Positions 49,203-62,195 are shown, numbered from the stretch's first letter. The stretch is 64,000 nt of DNA from Sporodiniella umbellata (GCA_025677835.1 JAIXMR010000006.1:372001-436000); one strand, 5' to 3'. Numbers and translations: made by a program. Notes: a model not told the origin generated them from the letters alone.

Positions 49203-49722
49203 CCTAAACATTTGTTCTGTGGTAGCGAGGAGGAAAGTTTTAGATAAAGAAAACGCATAAAAACTAAACCCAAAAAATACTACCTTTGTTGCATTATATA
49301 TACAATTCAATTTAATAAAGGAAATAAACGCCTTTTAAACTTCGATTGTGTGTCTTTTTATAGTTGCGATTTTCAGGTGTACTTAATAATGCAGTTTTAA
49401 AACACCGGATAAATTTCTTGCTTTTGTGTTCATAAAGACCAAAAGGTACTTGGCTCTTGGCCTAAATAATCTAAATGGTCTACCAAGAAACGCAAACCAA
49501 TCGACACCCTCCTTACTTGTCAGCGCGAATGGTCTTTCTTTTTTTTTTAAAAAAAAAAAAATATCTATTTTAATAGAATATTTTATAATATCGGAATCAA
49601 AAAAAAAAAGTAGATTTGTCCCTCAAAGGCTTTTTTTTATTTTTTTCGCGTTGTCTGGATTTTAAAGGTACGACGATATAATTACTGTTTATCTCTTATT
49701 TTATTTTGAATGAATTAAGGTC
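49203..49722. other. Intergenic, no gene seen
   Basis: About 520 bp between COQ9 and the zinc transporter gene, both on the plus strand. It is AT-rich with palindromic T-A runs (49540-49560). Confidence 0.5.
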
Positions 49723-51125
49723 ATGTTTCATTCTTCACCGATTGATCTACCCACGCACAGTAAAACGCTACAGTATGCCTACAGCAAGACGAGTTATTTG
49801 ACAACCTTAAAGCAATCGTTAGAGATTATATTAAGCAATCAAGATTCAAAACAAATCTTCTATTTCTTGTTACTTAATTTGTCTTATATGTTTGTTCAAC
49901 TTGCTTATGGTGTATGGACCAATTCACTTGGTTTGATTTCAGATGGTATACATTTACTAACTTTGAAAAGAAAAGGCTTTTGTTACTGACGCGTACACCT
50001 TCAAAAAAAAAAAAGCTATTCATATGTTTTTCGATTGTTTGGCTTTAGGTGTAGGTTTATTTGCCTCTGTGATGAGCCGATGGCCTTCTAATTCAGAATA
50101 TTCTTATGGGTAGTTTTCTTAAAAAAATACACACATAGTAAAGTAGGTTAGGAAGACTAATAGTTATTGGGGAAATTAGATATAATCGTATCGAAACCTT
50201 GGCTGCTTATTTTAACGGTGTGTTTTTGATTATGATTTCTGTTTCGATCATTATTGAGGCTATACAACGACTAGTGACCCCGCCCGAGATGAACACCCAT
50301 CGACTGTTGATTGTAAGCTTTTTGGGCCTTGTGGTCAATTTAGTAGGCATCTTTGCTTTTAATCACGGACATGCTCATGGAGGCCATCATCATGGTCATG
50401 ATCACGGCCATGATCACGGACATAGTGCTAATATGCAAGGCAAGCCTTTTTTTTTCACTAGAAGGAAGGCAATCAGATTTGTAACAAGTATTTCTTTAGG
50501 TGTGTTTTTACATATTATGGCAGATACATTAGGCTCTGTAGGAGTGATTGTATCTACTCTTTTAATCGATTGGTTTGGATGGACAGGGTTTGACCCAATT
50601 GCATCTTTATTTATTGCGAGTTTGATTATCGCGTCTGTGTTGCCGTTGATTCGTCAGTCAGCCGCGGTACTGATGCTGGAATTGGATGACGCGACGGTGG
50701 CGGCTGTAGAAGGTACGGTGGAAGAAATCAAAGGGATTGAGGGAGTGTACGGAGTGAGCCAAAGTCGGTTCTGGCCCTATGAAGCAGAGAGCGTGATTGG
50801 CTCGTTACATGTACAAGTCAAAGATGACATAGATACGCAAGCCATGCAGCAGACTATTGTTCAACTATTACAACACCGTATTCATGGTCTGAAAGAGGTC
50901 TGTGTACAGATCGAACCTCAGAGTGCCAAAAAGAAAAATCGCACGGTGCCTGAAAAAGGCTTTTTCCACTCACCCCTGATCCACTCGCCAATCCATCAAG
51001 CTCATGTCAACTATCGATCGAACACCTCAACGCCTGTTCCTTCTACACCACCTTTAACTGATATCCCACACCCTGGTATTGCTCCTATTATCTCTGGTCT
51101 TCAAAAGCAAACAAAAAAGGAATAA
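49723..51125 (+). CDS. Cation diffusion facilitator, ZnT5/Msc2-type zinc transporter
   Basis: Three exons (49723-49945, 50016-50109, 50180-51125) give 420 aa. Six membrane spans are expected. The transport site is the HD-HD type: H77-x3-D81 in SDAIHMFFDCLALG and H217-x3-D221 in HIMADTLGSVGV, which points to Zn2+. Between spans 4 and 5 lies a His-rich loop (168-187, with HGGHHHGHDHGHDHGH). A ferredoxin-like cytosolic domain follows (GVYGVSQSRFWPYEAESVIG). The sequence is closest to the ZnT5/ZnT7/Msc2 branch, which loads zinc into the secretory pathway, but it lacks the extra N-terminal spans of Msc2. The Ser/Pro-rich tail is unstructured. Confidence 0.9.
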
Positions 51126-52131
51126 TAAACAAAAAAAAAAAGAAACACTCATATATATTTATGATGGAACTATTTGTATAGAACAAAGAAAAGCGTTTCC
51201 TCATCCCCTACTCTTTTTTTTGTATGCCCTAGACGCGTCTTTTAAGTACCTTGGACTGTTATTTGAATTAAAAGAAAGATTGATGCAACAAAAGATGTGT
51301 CCATCTCTAAATATGTATAGATATAAAGGGAGGAGAAAGAAAGGGAGAAAAAGAAAGGGATAATGAGGAGAAGTAGCTTTCTGTTACTAAAGAACAGTTT
51401 CCTGTAGCTCTGAGAAGCTCATTTTCTACTGTCAATCTATGTACTGAATACGCTTTTTTTTATTTTATCTTATTTAAAAAAAAAGAAACTCATGTAAATC
51501 ACAAAAGACTGAGATAATGCTTGACGGAATTGTTCGAAAATAAACCATTGCTAGGTGATGCAATCAAAAAGAACCGGCTCAATGCCAAGTACATGTACTT
51601 AGCCCAGATACGATAATATGTAACCATAAAAGTTTTTATAAAGATATATCCTTTTATTAATGCTTCTTGTAATTGAATGTCCTTAAAACGCTATACTAAT
51701 GAATTCCTTGGTATTTATATGTCCATTCTTCTTCTTCTTTTTTTTTGGCTATGCTTCTGTGAACACTATATTTGTCTTTTTCTGCAAATCGTTTGTTGAT
51801 GAAATACAAAGTAGCACAAGTGCAAGACTAACAAAGTAAGTATCTCTCATGTGTATTTGTAAGGCTTATATGGTAGGCAAAAAAGAAAGAAAATGAAGAA
51901 ACATTGGTATTTTTGTATATATCAGCAGTAATATAGAACTCTTTATAAATAGTATACAAGATATTAAATGAATAAATCTGGGTGTAAGAAGCCAGCCTGG
52001 CTTTTTTTTGGGAATGAATAAATAAAAAGCCGATCTTTTGGACATTGTAGTGACAATATGTATATACAGATGTACATATGCAGTATGTGTATGATAGTGT
52101 ATGTATATGCTAAAGTATGTTGTATATGTTG

Positions 52132-52203
<72 letters not shown>

Positions 52204-52241
52204 GTGAGTACAAAAGAAGTATTCTTTTTTTGATGCTGAGA
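51126..52241. other. 1.1-kb convergent intergenic region
   Basis: Between the stop codons of the zinc transporter (+) and the cyclin gene (-). It is AT-rich. A (TA)n-(TG)n microsatellite sits near its right end (52133-52201). No gene was seen. Confidence 0.5.
52133..52201. repeat. (TA)n(TG)n compound microsatellite
   Basis: About 11 TA units followed by about 24 TG units with one interruption (GTTGTG). It lies 40 bp downstream of the cyclin stop codon, so probably in its 3' UTR. Confidence 0.85.
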
Positions 52242-53091
52242 TCATAAAAATGGATACCACATGTCATTCATGGTGATGGGAACTTGAGGCGGTTGTGAGT
52301 ACAACATCCAGATGGGTACAGAGCAGCTATCTTGAGAATAAAGATCGATCAAGTCTTGATTGTAGAGTAAAGGAGAGATATTATCGTTATAAGCGATAGG
52401 CTGTACTTGAGGGTATAATGTGGGAGTGAGGGGAGGAGAATAATAATAAGGATAATAGGTATCATTATTAAGGATAGCAGCGGGCTCTTCTGAAAAGAAG
52501 GGAAGATCACATAGTACATTGCATTTCTCGGTCCATAGTAAAAAAGACTCGGACGAGATATAAAGAGAATAATCTAAATATCTCAATAGGGCTGATTCCA
52601 ATTTGACTAGAGTATTGACAGGTATCATGGAGACATAAGACCATTGCAACTAGTAAAGTAGTGTTATTTTATCTGTTCTAAATCTTCTCTTTGGGGATTA
52701 CCATAAAAGGAGGTGGATAATCTTCTGTGTATTTGTACGCCAATAATAATGTAACAGTGACTAAAGAATAGTCGTCCATGTCATGATTATTCGCCAAAAC
52801 GGTTTGCATATAATTTAAACTAAGAGGGCTTATACATTAGCCAAAAAAATATGGAAGGGGGGATTTGTTATATAAAACTATTAAGTCTAACCTGGCGTAG
52901 ACAACGTAAGAGGGTATATCAATCAAAGCAAATAGCTTGTAGTAAAACAAGTATACGTTCTTTTGTCTTTCCAGATCCCAATCCCTCCGTAAGAAGCAGA
53001 GCACGATTGAGCCCAGCTCTGATAATTCCTCAATGCCTGTTTTACATATCATCTGTTGGTTCATTATTGCTGAATTTATGTGAGGATTCAT
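52242..53091 (-). CDS. Cyclin-box protein
   Basis: Three exons (52892-53091, 52702-52819, 52242-52649) give 241 aa. The cyclin core is IDIPSYVVYA, SLNYMQTVL, YSLVTVTLLLAYKYTEDYPP and WSYVSMIPVNTLVKLESALL, then RYLDYSLYIS. This is the helix set of fungal Pho80/Pcl-like or related small cyclins: the L-A-x-K-Y-x-E-D box, then L-x-x-L-E, then L-D-Y-x-L. The C-terminal 85 residues are rich in Tyr, Pro and Asp (YYPYYYSPPLTP) and look disordered. The first exon is the weakest part of the model, because another frame there is also partly open. The partner kinase is not identifiable. Confidence 0.7.
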
Positions 53092-56000
53092 TCTTCTGTG
53101 TATTGAGAAAGAAAGAAAAATAAATAAATATTGAAAAATAAACAAGTTTATAAAATAAGAAGAAAAAAGTATTAAAATACATTTAAAAGAACAAGTAACC
53201 TTAATTTTTATTTTTGACATACACTAAACATTTGGTGACATTAAAAAAGTAAATATAAGGCGTTGTATGACCGTAGAGAGTCAACAAAAACAACCCAAAA
53301 AAAAGAAGGAGAATGAATGCAACCAGATATCAAGAGATTCGCATACCAATAGGCTATATTTAACTGTAACAATAATCGTATCATTCAAACTCTCTCTTTC
53401 TTTTTAAGGTTTTTTTTGTATATATAAAAGGGGTCTATATGGGAGAAAGGCTCTTTCTTTTGAATCATATGGAAATGACCCAAACTGTACTACGGCTTTT
53501 CCCCTTTGCTCCTTAGGATCTCTATTTATTCTCTCTCCGATAGGCATGATGGTTTTAATAAAATAGTTGTGTTACATCGCACGCGACCCAAATATTTTGG
53601 AAAAAAAAAAAAAAGGTTTTATTATCTTTTTAGAAGGAGGCAAAGTTCCAGTCAAAAAGCTTCCTTTCCCTGGATTGCTATTATCCAAAAGGGAGGAGGG
53701 GTGAATAATAACAATAACAATAATAAAAACAAAAAAGAAAGATGGCAAAAAAGGAGAAAAAGATGGCTTTTGATATTGTTTGAATGATAATAATAATAAC
53801 AATAATAATAATAAATGTAAATTGTAATTACAAAACGCGCAAGAAAAGTCTGTATTTTTCTAATGATTCTAATCGGCATCATCATTATCACGAAAAGACA
53901 CGTCTTTTTCAGTCCTACTTTGCCTTTTTTAGTGGTGTAACATCCCTTAGCTTTTAGAATCTAAAACAGAAAGAAAAAGCCCTTTATCGAGGAGTTTGAA
54001 ACCTAAACCGTGAAAAATGTCTGTTCATTATAGTCCGCCTGACGGGTAGTGTCAGTTACAAAGAAATCGTTTTTCGTACCCAAACTAACCCCAATTGAGC
54101 CCACTCCGGCCTCCAACGTGATACATGCTCCCTATGCCACGCTTTATTTTTGAGAACACAATCATAACAAAAAAAATTCTTTTTTCTTTTGTTGTTATTT
54201 ATCTTGTCTTTTTAAGCCACATGGCGCGTCACAGCAATTAATGAATAGAAGGAGAATCTCTCACTTTATTTAAACAAATCAGAAACAAAGAAAAGCTTGT
54301 TATTATTGACGAGCGTACGTTTCATTAGACAGCCCTCTATCGTCAAAGGACAATGCTAGATTACAACCTCAAAAGCGCTTTAAAAGTGCAAGAAAGACCT
54401 TACAAGATGTACCAACAAAATGGACAGTATCCGATAAGATCAACAAGTCTCAAGCTTAAACAATCAAAAGCAGCAATGAGTCAAATAATTTCCTTCATTT
54501 TAAAGAGGTAGACACCATTCGGACACAGACTGCTGAAAGGTTGCAAATAACAAAAGAACACATTTCTGTCGAGGAAGGCTTTCAACAGTGCAAAGCAACC
54601 TGCAGAGTTCACATCGGCTCAAGGAATGCAGCGTAATGATGAAACGCAACAATCTGCACTCAACGTTCTCCGGCTCTCACTCCGTTTCAAATACCTAGTA
54701 GCAAATCGTTCGTATAAGAACGGCACACTAAGTAGCTCTAGCCGTAAAAGAAAACGCGATGGGCAAGGAAAGTCCGGGAGAAGATAGATGTGATCAAAAT
54801 CTAATATGGCTATCCAACTCATTTCTGGCGAGAGAAACAACTGGAGTTCGAAACGTATAAGGTTGCCTTTTACTACGACGGACCTACTGAAAAAAAAACG
54901 TGGTTATGAATCTACGGGCAGGCAGAAACTTAAACCGTCGTAATAGCCAGTGAACAAAACATTGAATGTCTTTTGGAGAACACGTTTATCAGATAATAAA
55001 GATATTGGAACTAAAGTACAGCGATGAGCTACCTTTTTTTCAACTTGCCCCTTCGAAAACATTCATAAACTCTAAGCAGTTTTTTTTTATTCGTCATACT
55101 AATCGATTTACTCACACAAGTTAGATAGCGCATCTTTCAATGCTTTGAGTAGTTTGATTGTAGATTGGTAACGGTCCCTTTTTACTATATGCTTTTCAGG
55201 GTGGGAGATGACCCTACACGCTCCAAACTCCAACTATCCTAAAAAAAAAAAAAAAAAGGTAGCTTTAATTTACAACACCAACAAGTTATAGGTATCGTTT
55301 CACCTTGTTTAAATATATCAAAAGTACCCGAGTTTTTTCTAAGAAAGAAATGCCTTCTCTTCTGTTTTCGTTTGTAATTTTTTCCTATTCGTTACCCATA
55401 AACAGGCTTACTGTTTCAGTATCTAATATATCGAGTACAAACAACTTTACAACACTATAAAGACGTTAGCTATCAAAAAGTTGCCTTTAACTCTATATAA
55501 TCTCCTAGCCCTCTTGTTGTAAATTAGTACTGAAGTGATAAAGAGAATAGTCAAATGCTCTTTTTAAATCCAGCCTTTACTTCATGTTTTCTCTCATTCT
55601 CAAAGCGCTTGTCAGAAATATTCAATCGTTAAGGCTTCAAGCTTTCAAGAAGAACCAAAAGAGAAAACAACTTTATCTATGCTTCTTAGCTCTAAATGCA
55701 AAAAAAAAAAAAAAAAAAAAAGAATTATTTCGCTGACACTCTAAATCCCTCGATCGCTTTCGTGTCCGTCACTTGTATTTGTACAAACATTTCTCTGATA
55801 GTGACTACAAGTTGTCCCAGTCTATGTTTTATTTTTAACATATCATACCATTTCCCAGTGGATCAATGATGCATTATAATATATTTTAATGACTTCAACA
55901 AAAGAAACTTGAAAAAAATTGAGATTTAGACTTGATGATTTGGAATTACAGCCATGAATAAAGGCAGGATCCAAGCCGACTATTTGTTAATTATAATAGT

Positions 56001-57441
56001 AAAAAATGTTCTAGAAAGAAAAAAAAAGAGAGAAGACAAGGAGTTTCTTTTTTCATTGTAGCAGCAATAGCATCTATGATGTTTAGGTAACGCATAAAAA
56101 GGACTAGGTATAGAATGATAATACAAGTACTTTCTATGACATAAACATGAGGAGTAGTAATGAAAAATGATAATCCAAAAGAAAAACTATAGGCAGGTAC
56201 AATAAGCATTTAAATCGTTATTGGAAGTAGGAAGGGATTCTGGTTATCCCTTCTATTCCTTCATATTGTAGTCAATAGCACGCTGCTAATTTTTCTATCT
56301 TTTTTGAAACTGACACTATCCATCAATCAAAAAGATCTTCACCCCTCTTTATAGACATTTATTTATGTACTTACCATCAACTCCTCTATTGACCCCCTAC
56401 CTTATGCACAAAAAAAAAAGAGGGCATATTACATCTTTAAGGATCAAAATACTCTCTATTTTTACGCCTTCTCTTTTTTAAAATTTTTATTCGGGTCAAG
56501 AGTCAAACTGTCGCCCAGATCTTTTTGTCTGTCCTACCATCCAACTTACTTTTAAAGTTCTTTTTGTTGAATGAAATTCAGGTGAAACTTGTTTCTTTGT
56601 TTATTTATTGATTAATGAAAACAGGTTCTCTTCCCATAACACGTCAGGACATATAGTTGGTTTAGCTTTTTTAGAACAGTCAAAATATCAGATTTTCTTT
56701 ATGTTTCAAGGATAACCCATTCCGATAACACTCAATTTTTATAAAGTGCTCAACAAACAAAAATAACTTAAAGTTCAAATATAAACCTTTTTTTTGGGGG
56801 GGCCTTTCATACCCCTGTCTGTGCTTAACTTCGTTTTTCTGGCAAAGACACGTTACACTTTGTCTGTCCTAAAGAATAAAAGGAGCCTTTTCTTTGCCTC
56901 ATTTCACTTTTGCTGGAATCGAAAAGGGAAGAAAATTTCTTTGTAATATGCGTATTGCTGCATATATTTAAAATAAAAATATGTGATAAGAAAGGATTTT
57001 GACGTAGACGACACTACCATGGCTTATTTTTTTTTTTTAAGAAGGTTGAACGCTAAGAACATTTGCCTAAATAATTTTCTTTCCGAGACCTTTTTTGGCT
57101 AATTAAAACGCTTTTGTCTCCATGAATTTTAGAGTATTTCTTTTTTCACCCCTCTTCTTTATTAAAAAACATGAATAGTTATTTATATAGCTATTTCAAT
57201 AAACCGTTTTTTTCCAAGGTCATTTCCTTCAACGCAATCAGACACAAAAAACCTTCTGCGTTCAGCAATTCCCCTTTTTTTCTCTTGGCCACGGTAATTC
57301 AATCTCAGAAATATTTATAGATGCCGAAACAATCCGGTTATACCGGACAATAAACTCTTAAATGCAAAACAAAAAAAAAAGAAATATAGGCAAACCTAGA
57401 TCAAGGCTCAAAGGAACCCTCCTCTCTCTTTTCATATCAAT
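53092..57441. other. 4.3-kb gene desert
   Basis: No open frame resembles a known protein. Around 53710-53820 there are imperfect (AAT/AAC)n repeats. From about 54240 to 54960 the sequence is more GC-balanced and has no long homopolymers, unlike its flanks, so it may be a decayed gene or inserted DNA. Poly-A tracts lie near 55241-55258 and 55699-55721. The last few hundred bp are the promoter of eL33. Confidence 0.45.
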
Positions 57442-58205
57442 ATGTCTGACCGGTAATCCATCCTATACAGTATATCAAAAATCCCCCCTTCTATCTATCT
57501 GTCTATCTGCTTTTTGGTCTATCAGCACTGCAAACAAGCTAGTCAATGCATTCATTCTGACAATATCCAGAGTTAGAGACCTCATTGTAGATTTTCAAAA
57601 AAAAAAAAAACATTCACCTTCAATTTGCTTGCGTTCAAATCACGCACCTGTTCTTACATTCGCAAAGACATTCAAAAAGACAAAACAAAAGAATAGATTT
57701 TGCACAAAAGAGTAGATCAAGTCTCAGCACCCAGTGAGATTGATAAATATAGGACGTTGACAGATAGATGGGAGCGATTGGGGCTTCATTTACTTTCTAT
57801 ATAGAAAACTAAAACTTTTTTACCTCCAATAGTCTTTACTCCAAGGGCCGCGTTTTGGGATACGAACGTGCCAAGCGCACTCAAAACCCCAACGTTTCTT
57901 TGATTCAAGTAGAAGGTGTCCAAACCACCAAGGATGCCCAATTCTACCTCGGTAAGCGTGTTGCCTATGTCTACCGTGCCCAACGTGAAATCAACGGTTC
58001 CAAGGTCCGTGTCATCTGGGGTCGCATCGCTCGTACTCACGGTACCAATGGTGTTGTTAAGGCTCGTTTCCGTAACAACTTGCCTCCTAAGGTCTTTGGC
58101 GCTTCCGTCCGTGTTGTAAGTTGAAAAAAATAACATACTAAAAAAGCAGTCATTGTTAACTTTGCTTTTTATTTTATCTAGATGCTCTATCCTTCCAACA
58201 TCTAA
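57442..58205 (+). CDS. RPL33: 60S ribosomal protein eL33 (L35a)
   Basis: Three exons (57442-57452, 57833-58115, 58182-58205) give 105 aa; the family has 105-110. Exon 1 is only 11 nt (ATGTCTGACCG), and the Arg codon is completed across a 380-nt intron to give [20 protein letters not shown]. Then come [49 protein letters not shown] and the terminal MLYPSNI, all signatures of the family. The first exon is found only because the sequence before LYSKGR must be supplied. It fits in phase, but the long intron makes it slightly less certain than the rest. Confidence 0.93.
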
Positions 58206-59698
58206 ATGACAGACGTCCTAGTTTATAATAAATGTATGTTGTGTGTGAATACTCTTTTTCTCTTAATATTGTAAATTGGCCAGCAACCTTAGCACCTCTA
58301 GTATTTCGCCACTTTTTAAATTATATTCAGCTACTAGGTTAAATATTTCAAGAAAAGAGTATGTTATCAAAACATATAAAACTAAGTTATTCAAGATGTC
58401 TCAAAGAACAATTTTCTTAAATCACCCCAATTCATTCCTGACACTATGTGTGTTTTTATAAAAGCTCTACCAACCTTTTCCCACTATTCTTCCTGTAAGT
58501 CAATTCGAGAAGTTTTAGAGAGTATTTGACCAGGTGTGGTGGTAAGTGGATTTAAACAACAAACTGGGGGAAAAGGGTAAATTAAGCAACCCCCCTATGT
58601 TCAAAGGAGACAAAAAAAGTTCAACTCCAAGCATTTATACTTCGTCGTTTAGTAGAGTGTAAGCAAAAGTAAGCTATTATTGCTAAAAGAGGTACTTCCA
58701 ATGTTGCACCAGAAACCTTTGAGAAAATTGGTTGTTGAATGCAAATGAGAATTTTGTACTTTTTGAAGAGTTTTAGTTAGGTGATAGCTGTGCTTATCAA
58801 CAAGCCCAGTAATCAATTTTGAAACATTCAATGTTTATTGTTAGTATGTAGTTCTGGTTGAGGTGAAATATTGCTATAAATTCATGACCAAATGAGGCAA
58901 AGCGATCAACTAAAGCATCTTCCGCTGTCCACTGAAATGATACAGCATATCCATAGTCATTCAAGCGAGGGCTTTACTGTATTCGTATTTATCGACTGAT
59001 ATTTCGCAATTGTAAGTGGCACCTCTCTTATGCATATATCGTCCCCCGCATTCAGACAGTACGCTTTGATAAAATTTGTGGCATATACTACCAAGAAAAA
59101 CAAGCATCAAAAGAGTACACCAGTTGATTTGAGTCCGCAAAGCTATAGTTTAAAAAAGTTGAAGCCTTTGAGCAGACTTCTCATTTTTGGGCTCAAAGTT
59201 GACGTTTAGATGCTACACGCAACGTAGACAACATTGACCAAGGAGATTGGTGTATATAGTTATAGTGATACTGGGACTGACTTGGCTTGTAATGTATCGG
59301 CTCACAGCCGACGGCAAAGTTTTTTTTTTCTGTTCAATTTTTTCAAAAAAATATCGTTGAGATTCCAGCTCCTTTCGAAAATAGCAGTTACTGTTAACAG
59401 CCCTGAAGGAGATGTCATACCTTGAGTATATACTAAGATTCAAACGCAACAGTGTTACTTTCATGTACAAAAATATGGATTAGAAAAAAAAAGGGGAATA
59501 ATATGTCAAACTTGGCAGTATTTCGAAGAAAAGGTCACTGAAGAGGCATACAAATCTCTTGATTCAAAATCTTCTATGTGGGACTAAAATGATCCTCAAT
59601 TCGACTTACAACTATCGTTCCTATTTTTTTTAGATGTTGATTGGGGAATAAATCAGCTTACCGCTCATCTATGAGCGCTTTTCTTCTTTAATTATTTA
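58206..59698. other. 1.5-kb intergenic region
   Basis: Between the convergent ends of eL33 (+) and the SAS4-like gene (-). It has no supported gene. The short open frames present lack domains. Confidence 0.5.
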
Positions 59699-60668
59699 TT
59701 ATTCGTTTTTGACAGCTGAATAGAGCAAGAAGAACTCATGAGGTAATTCAAAATCCTTGTAAGTAAAATCGGGTAGCTTGACACCAAAAGCAGACACATG
59801 TCGACTTGAACGACGAGAGGAGAGGGTGCTTTTGGTATGTTTGTTAAATGTGCTAAGCTGTCTTGCTTTTTGACGGATGGCTTCTACTTGAACAGCTTGA
59901 TGAAAGTCAGGATTGATTTCTGTTGGCTCTTCTTCTACGTTCACACTTGTCTTAGATAGACCAAGTGCTTCATACCGATTCAAGAGTTCGGTGGCGTCTT
60001 TCAGTAGTCGTTCATGAAGAATATCCAAGTATCGTTCATCTTCTTCATCTTCAATCTGAGTACGATGACGAATGGAAGACACGATTGATTGAAGCGAACT
60101 TTTATCCATGGTCTTAATGCGTTCCACAAGTTGGTTTTGTTGGTAATAGCCATGTTTTAACCGTTCTTTCTCTCGATTCTTTTGTTTCTTCTCTTCCAAT
60201 TCATGGCGACGATGGCGCTTATAATAAAAGTCATCCGGAATTGCGCCTTCTCCATCTTCATCGTAGAATGTCTCTGAGGACATCAATCCTCGCTTCACAG
60301 GCGAAATTACCTTGAATACAGCTTGGTGTTCAATCACTCCTGGAGGACTATCCGCTTCTCCCCCTCCTCCTGTTTGCTCGTATTCTTTCAATAGTGAAGC
60401 GTCTGAAGTAACAGTAACCAGAGTAGTACCATCTATACTAGGCTCATGACTATTGGCATCTATTTACATAAAAAAACAAAACGGCAGCGAGGTAGTTGTT
60501 GTTGTTGATTGTGTTGATTCAAATGTGTTGAGATTTTTGGTTTTTTTTTATAAAATGTTTTCTTTATATATACATATTTGGTGTGAGCAAAATCTCACCT
60601 GTTTCTAATAATCGTTTCACGGCTTCTGTTAAAAAGTTGTGTCGGGTAGGCAAAGCTCTTTTTTCCAT
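59699..60668 (-). CDS. SAS4-domain-like chromatin protein
   Basis: Two exons (60599-60668, 59699-60459) give 276 aa. The centre reads FYYKRHRRHELEEKKQKN, then REKERLKHGYYQQNQLVERI and KTMDKSSLQ. That pattern (an aromatic-containing start, HRR-E, EK-x2-RNREKERLxH, a long helix ending in L-x-R-I) matches my memory of the SAS4 domain (something about silencing) found in subunits of MYST-type acetyltransferase complexes. The N-terminus (TRHNFLTEAVKRLLE) is a short helix and the C-terminus carries LPDFTYKDFELPHEFF. A coiled-coil scaffold in the nucleus is likely. A relation to INO80 or NuA4-type subunits cannot be excluded. Confidence 0.5.
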
Positions 60669-60957
60669 AAAATTTTTTTTTTTTAAAAAAAAATTGGTTT
60701 ATAGTTTTTTCTTTTACTTAACAATCAACAAACAAAGCAAATTATATTTTAAAAGGAGTAGTAAAAAAAATTTACTTTGCATAGCGTTTTTTATGACGCT
60801 ACTTGTTCAATAAAAGTAACGCTTTATGGTTATGTATTTGTGAGATTGACAATAGCTTTTTTTTTTAAAAAAAAATTATAAAAAATATTCAAGTCTTTCA
60901 TTTTCCTGGATACAAATAAAAAAGCATTTCAGTTATAGCCTCATTTATATATGGTTA

Positions 60958-61567
60958 TCAACGTACTCTTGTATATACATCGTTAGATTCCAATATTCGT
61001 TCATTTTCTGGCGCAGCATCAAACACATTAAAATATCTTTGTCCGTTGACATCGATTTCTAAAATAGACGCGAGATTGCCGCACCGATAGCAATAATTCG
61101 GAGCAGACCAAACAGTAGACAATTTGTCGTTAAACAAAACTTGATAACCTGCGTTGCAAAGTTGATGGGCCCTTAGGATATGATCCATATCATTCAATCT
61201 TAAAAATCTATCTACCACCAACGAACCAAACATATAGCCCGCACCTCGCGCTGAAATTGCAAACTCACTTTTATCAGGATCAGGGTCAGACCATACAAGG
61301 TCTGCCATCGCACCTTCGTGAGGTATTTCTAATTCTATATGAATACAGGCCTTACCTTAAAAAAAAAAATTCTTCTACCTTTAAATCGGTCAATAATCCT
61401 TATCTGATCCAAAACATGAATTGTAGGTGACAGGCCTCCATGAACACAAAATATACTATTGTCAATGACCACTGAGAGAGTAAGGAAATCAAACATATCT
61501 GTAAAATATTTCCACACTTGTGCTGTATTATATTTTCGCATACACTCTGCATAGAATCCATATGTCT

Positions 61568-61605
<38 letters not shown>

Positions 61606-62195
61606 TTTTCTGTTTAGCAAAAAGCCCTCTATCCAACTTTGGTACGCCAGATTGACTTTCTCCCACTTACTTGAGTAACAGCCCTCGATTCATGATTCCC
61701 TCTAACAAGCTGAACTCGATCGGGATATCTTAATTTCAAACATATCAGTAATGATATAGTCTCAACACTATATAACCCACGATCTACATAATCGCCTATA
61801 TGTTTATTTCAAACGCTCTCGGTTAGATTCAGAAGGAGTACGTCTTATCTAGTTGCTGCCTTTACCCAAGAACAAATAATTGGTATCTGGACAATACCCT
61901 CCAATCCGAAAAATTTCAATCAAATCATAATACTGTCTAATAAACTAGATGTTAACACCAGATGCATTGCTTTATACTTTTTTTTTTTTTTTTCAAAAAA
62001 GAAAAAGTACAAAACAAAAAGTCAGTACCCATGAATGTCACCAACAACAGTTACTGGTGCTTTGATGTGAACAACATTGCTTTCCTTAATCAACAACTCT
62101 TTGGTTTTTTCGCATATTTCTTTAATAACGCATTCCGCCAATAGTTGTTTTTTGTATAACTTCTCCAGACATGCATCAAGATCTAAGGTGGTCAT
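60958..62195 (-). CDS. PP2A-family protein phosphatase catalytic subunit, Ppg1-like
   Basis: Ser/Thr phosphatase. Five exons (62029-62195, 61866-61936, 61671-61795, 61379-61565, 60958-61334) give 308 aa, the usual PP2A-like length. Metal and catalytic motifs are intact: GDIHG, GDYVDRG, RGNHESR, VHGGLSP, WSDPDPD and [13 protein letters not shown]. The N-terminus ([29 protein letters not shown]) and the Gly-rich [13 protein letters not shown] agree with the PP2A/PP4/PP6/Ppg1 branch. The C-terminus ends NDVYTRVR and lacks the methylated (Y/P)-Y-F-L tail of PP2A, PP4 and PP6, which favours Ppg1. A (TA)n tract of about 30 bp sits in the third intron. It is divergent from PEX14, with 169 bp between starts. 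Confidence 0.9.
61571..61601. repeat. (TA)n microsatellite in a phosphatase intron
   Basis: About 15 TA units in the intron between the third and fourth exons of the phosphatase gene, only 6 bp from the exon edge at 61565. Length change could affect the acceptor region. Confidence 0.85.

Noticed and set aside
57362..57715. 117-aa open frame over the eL33 promoter and first intron
   Set aside because: It overlaps the 11-nt first exon of eL33 in another frame and shows no family features.
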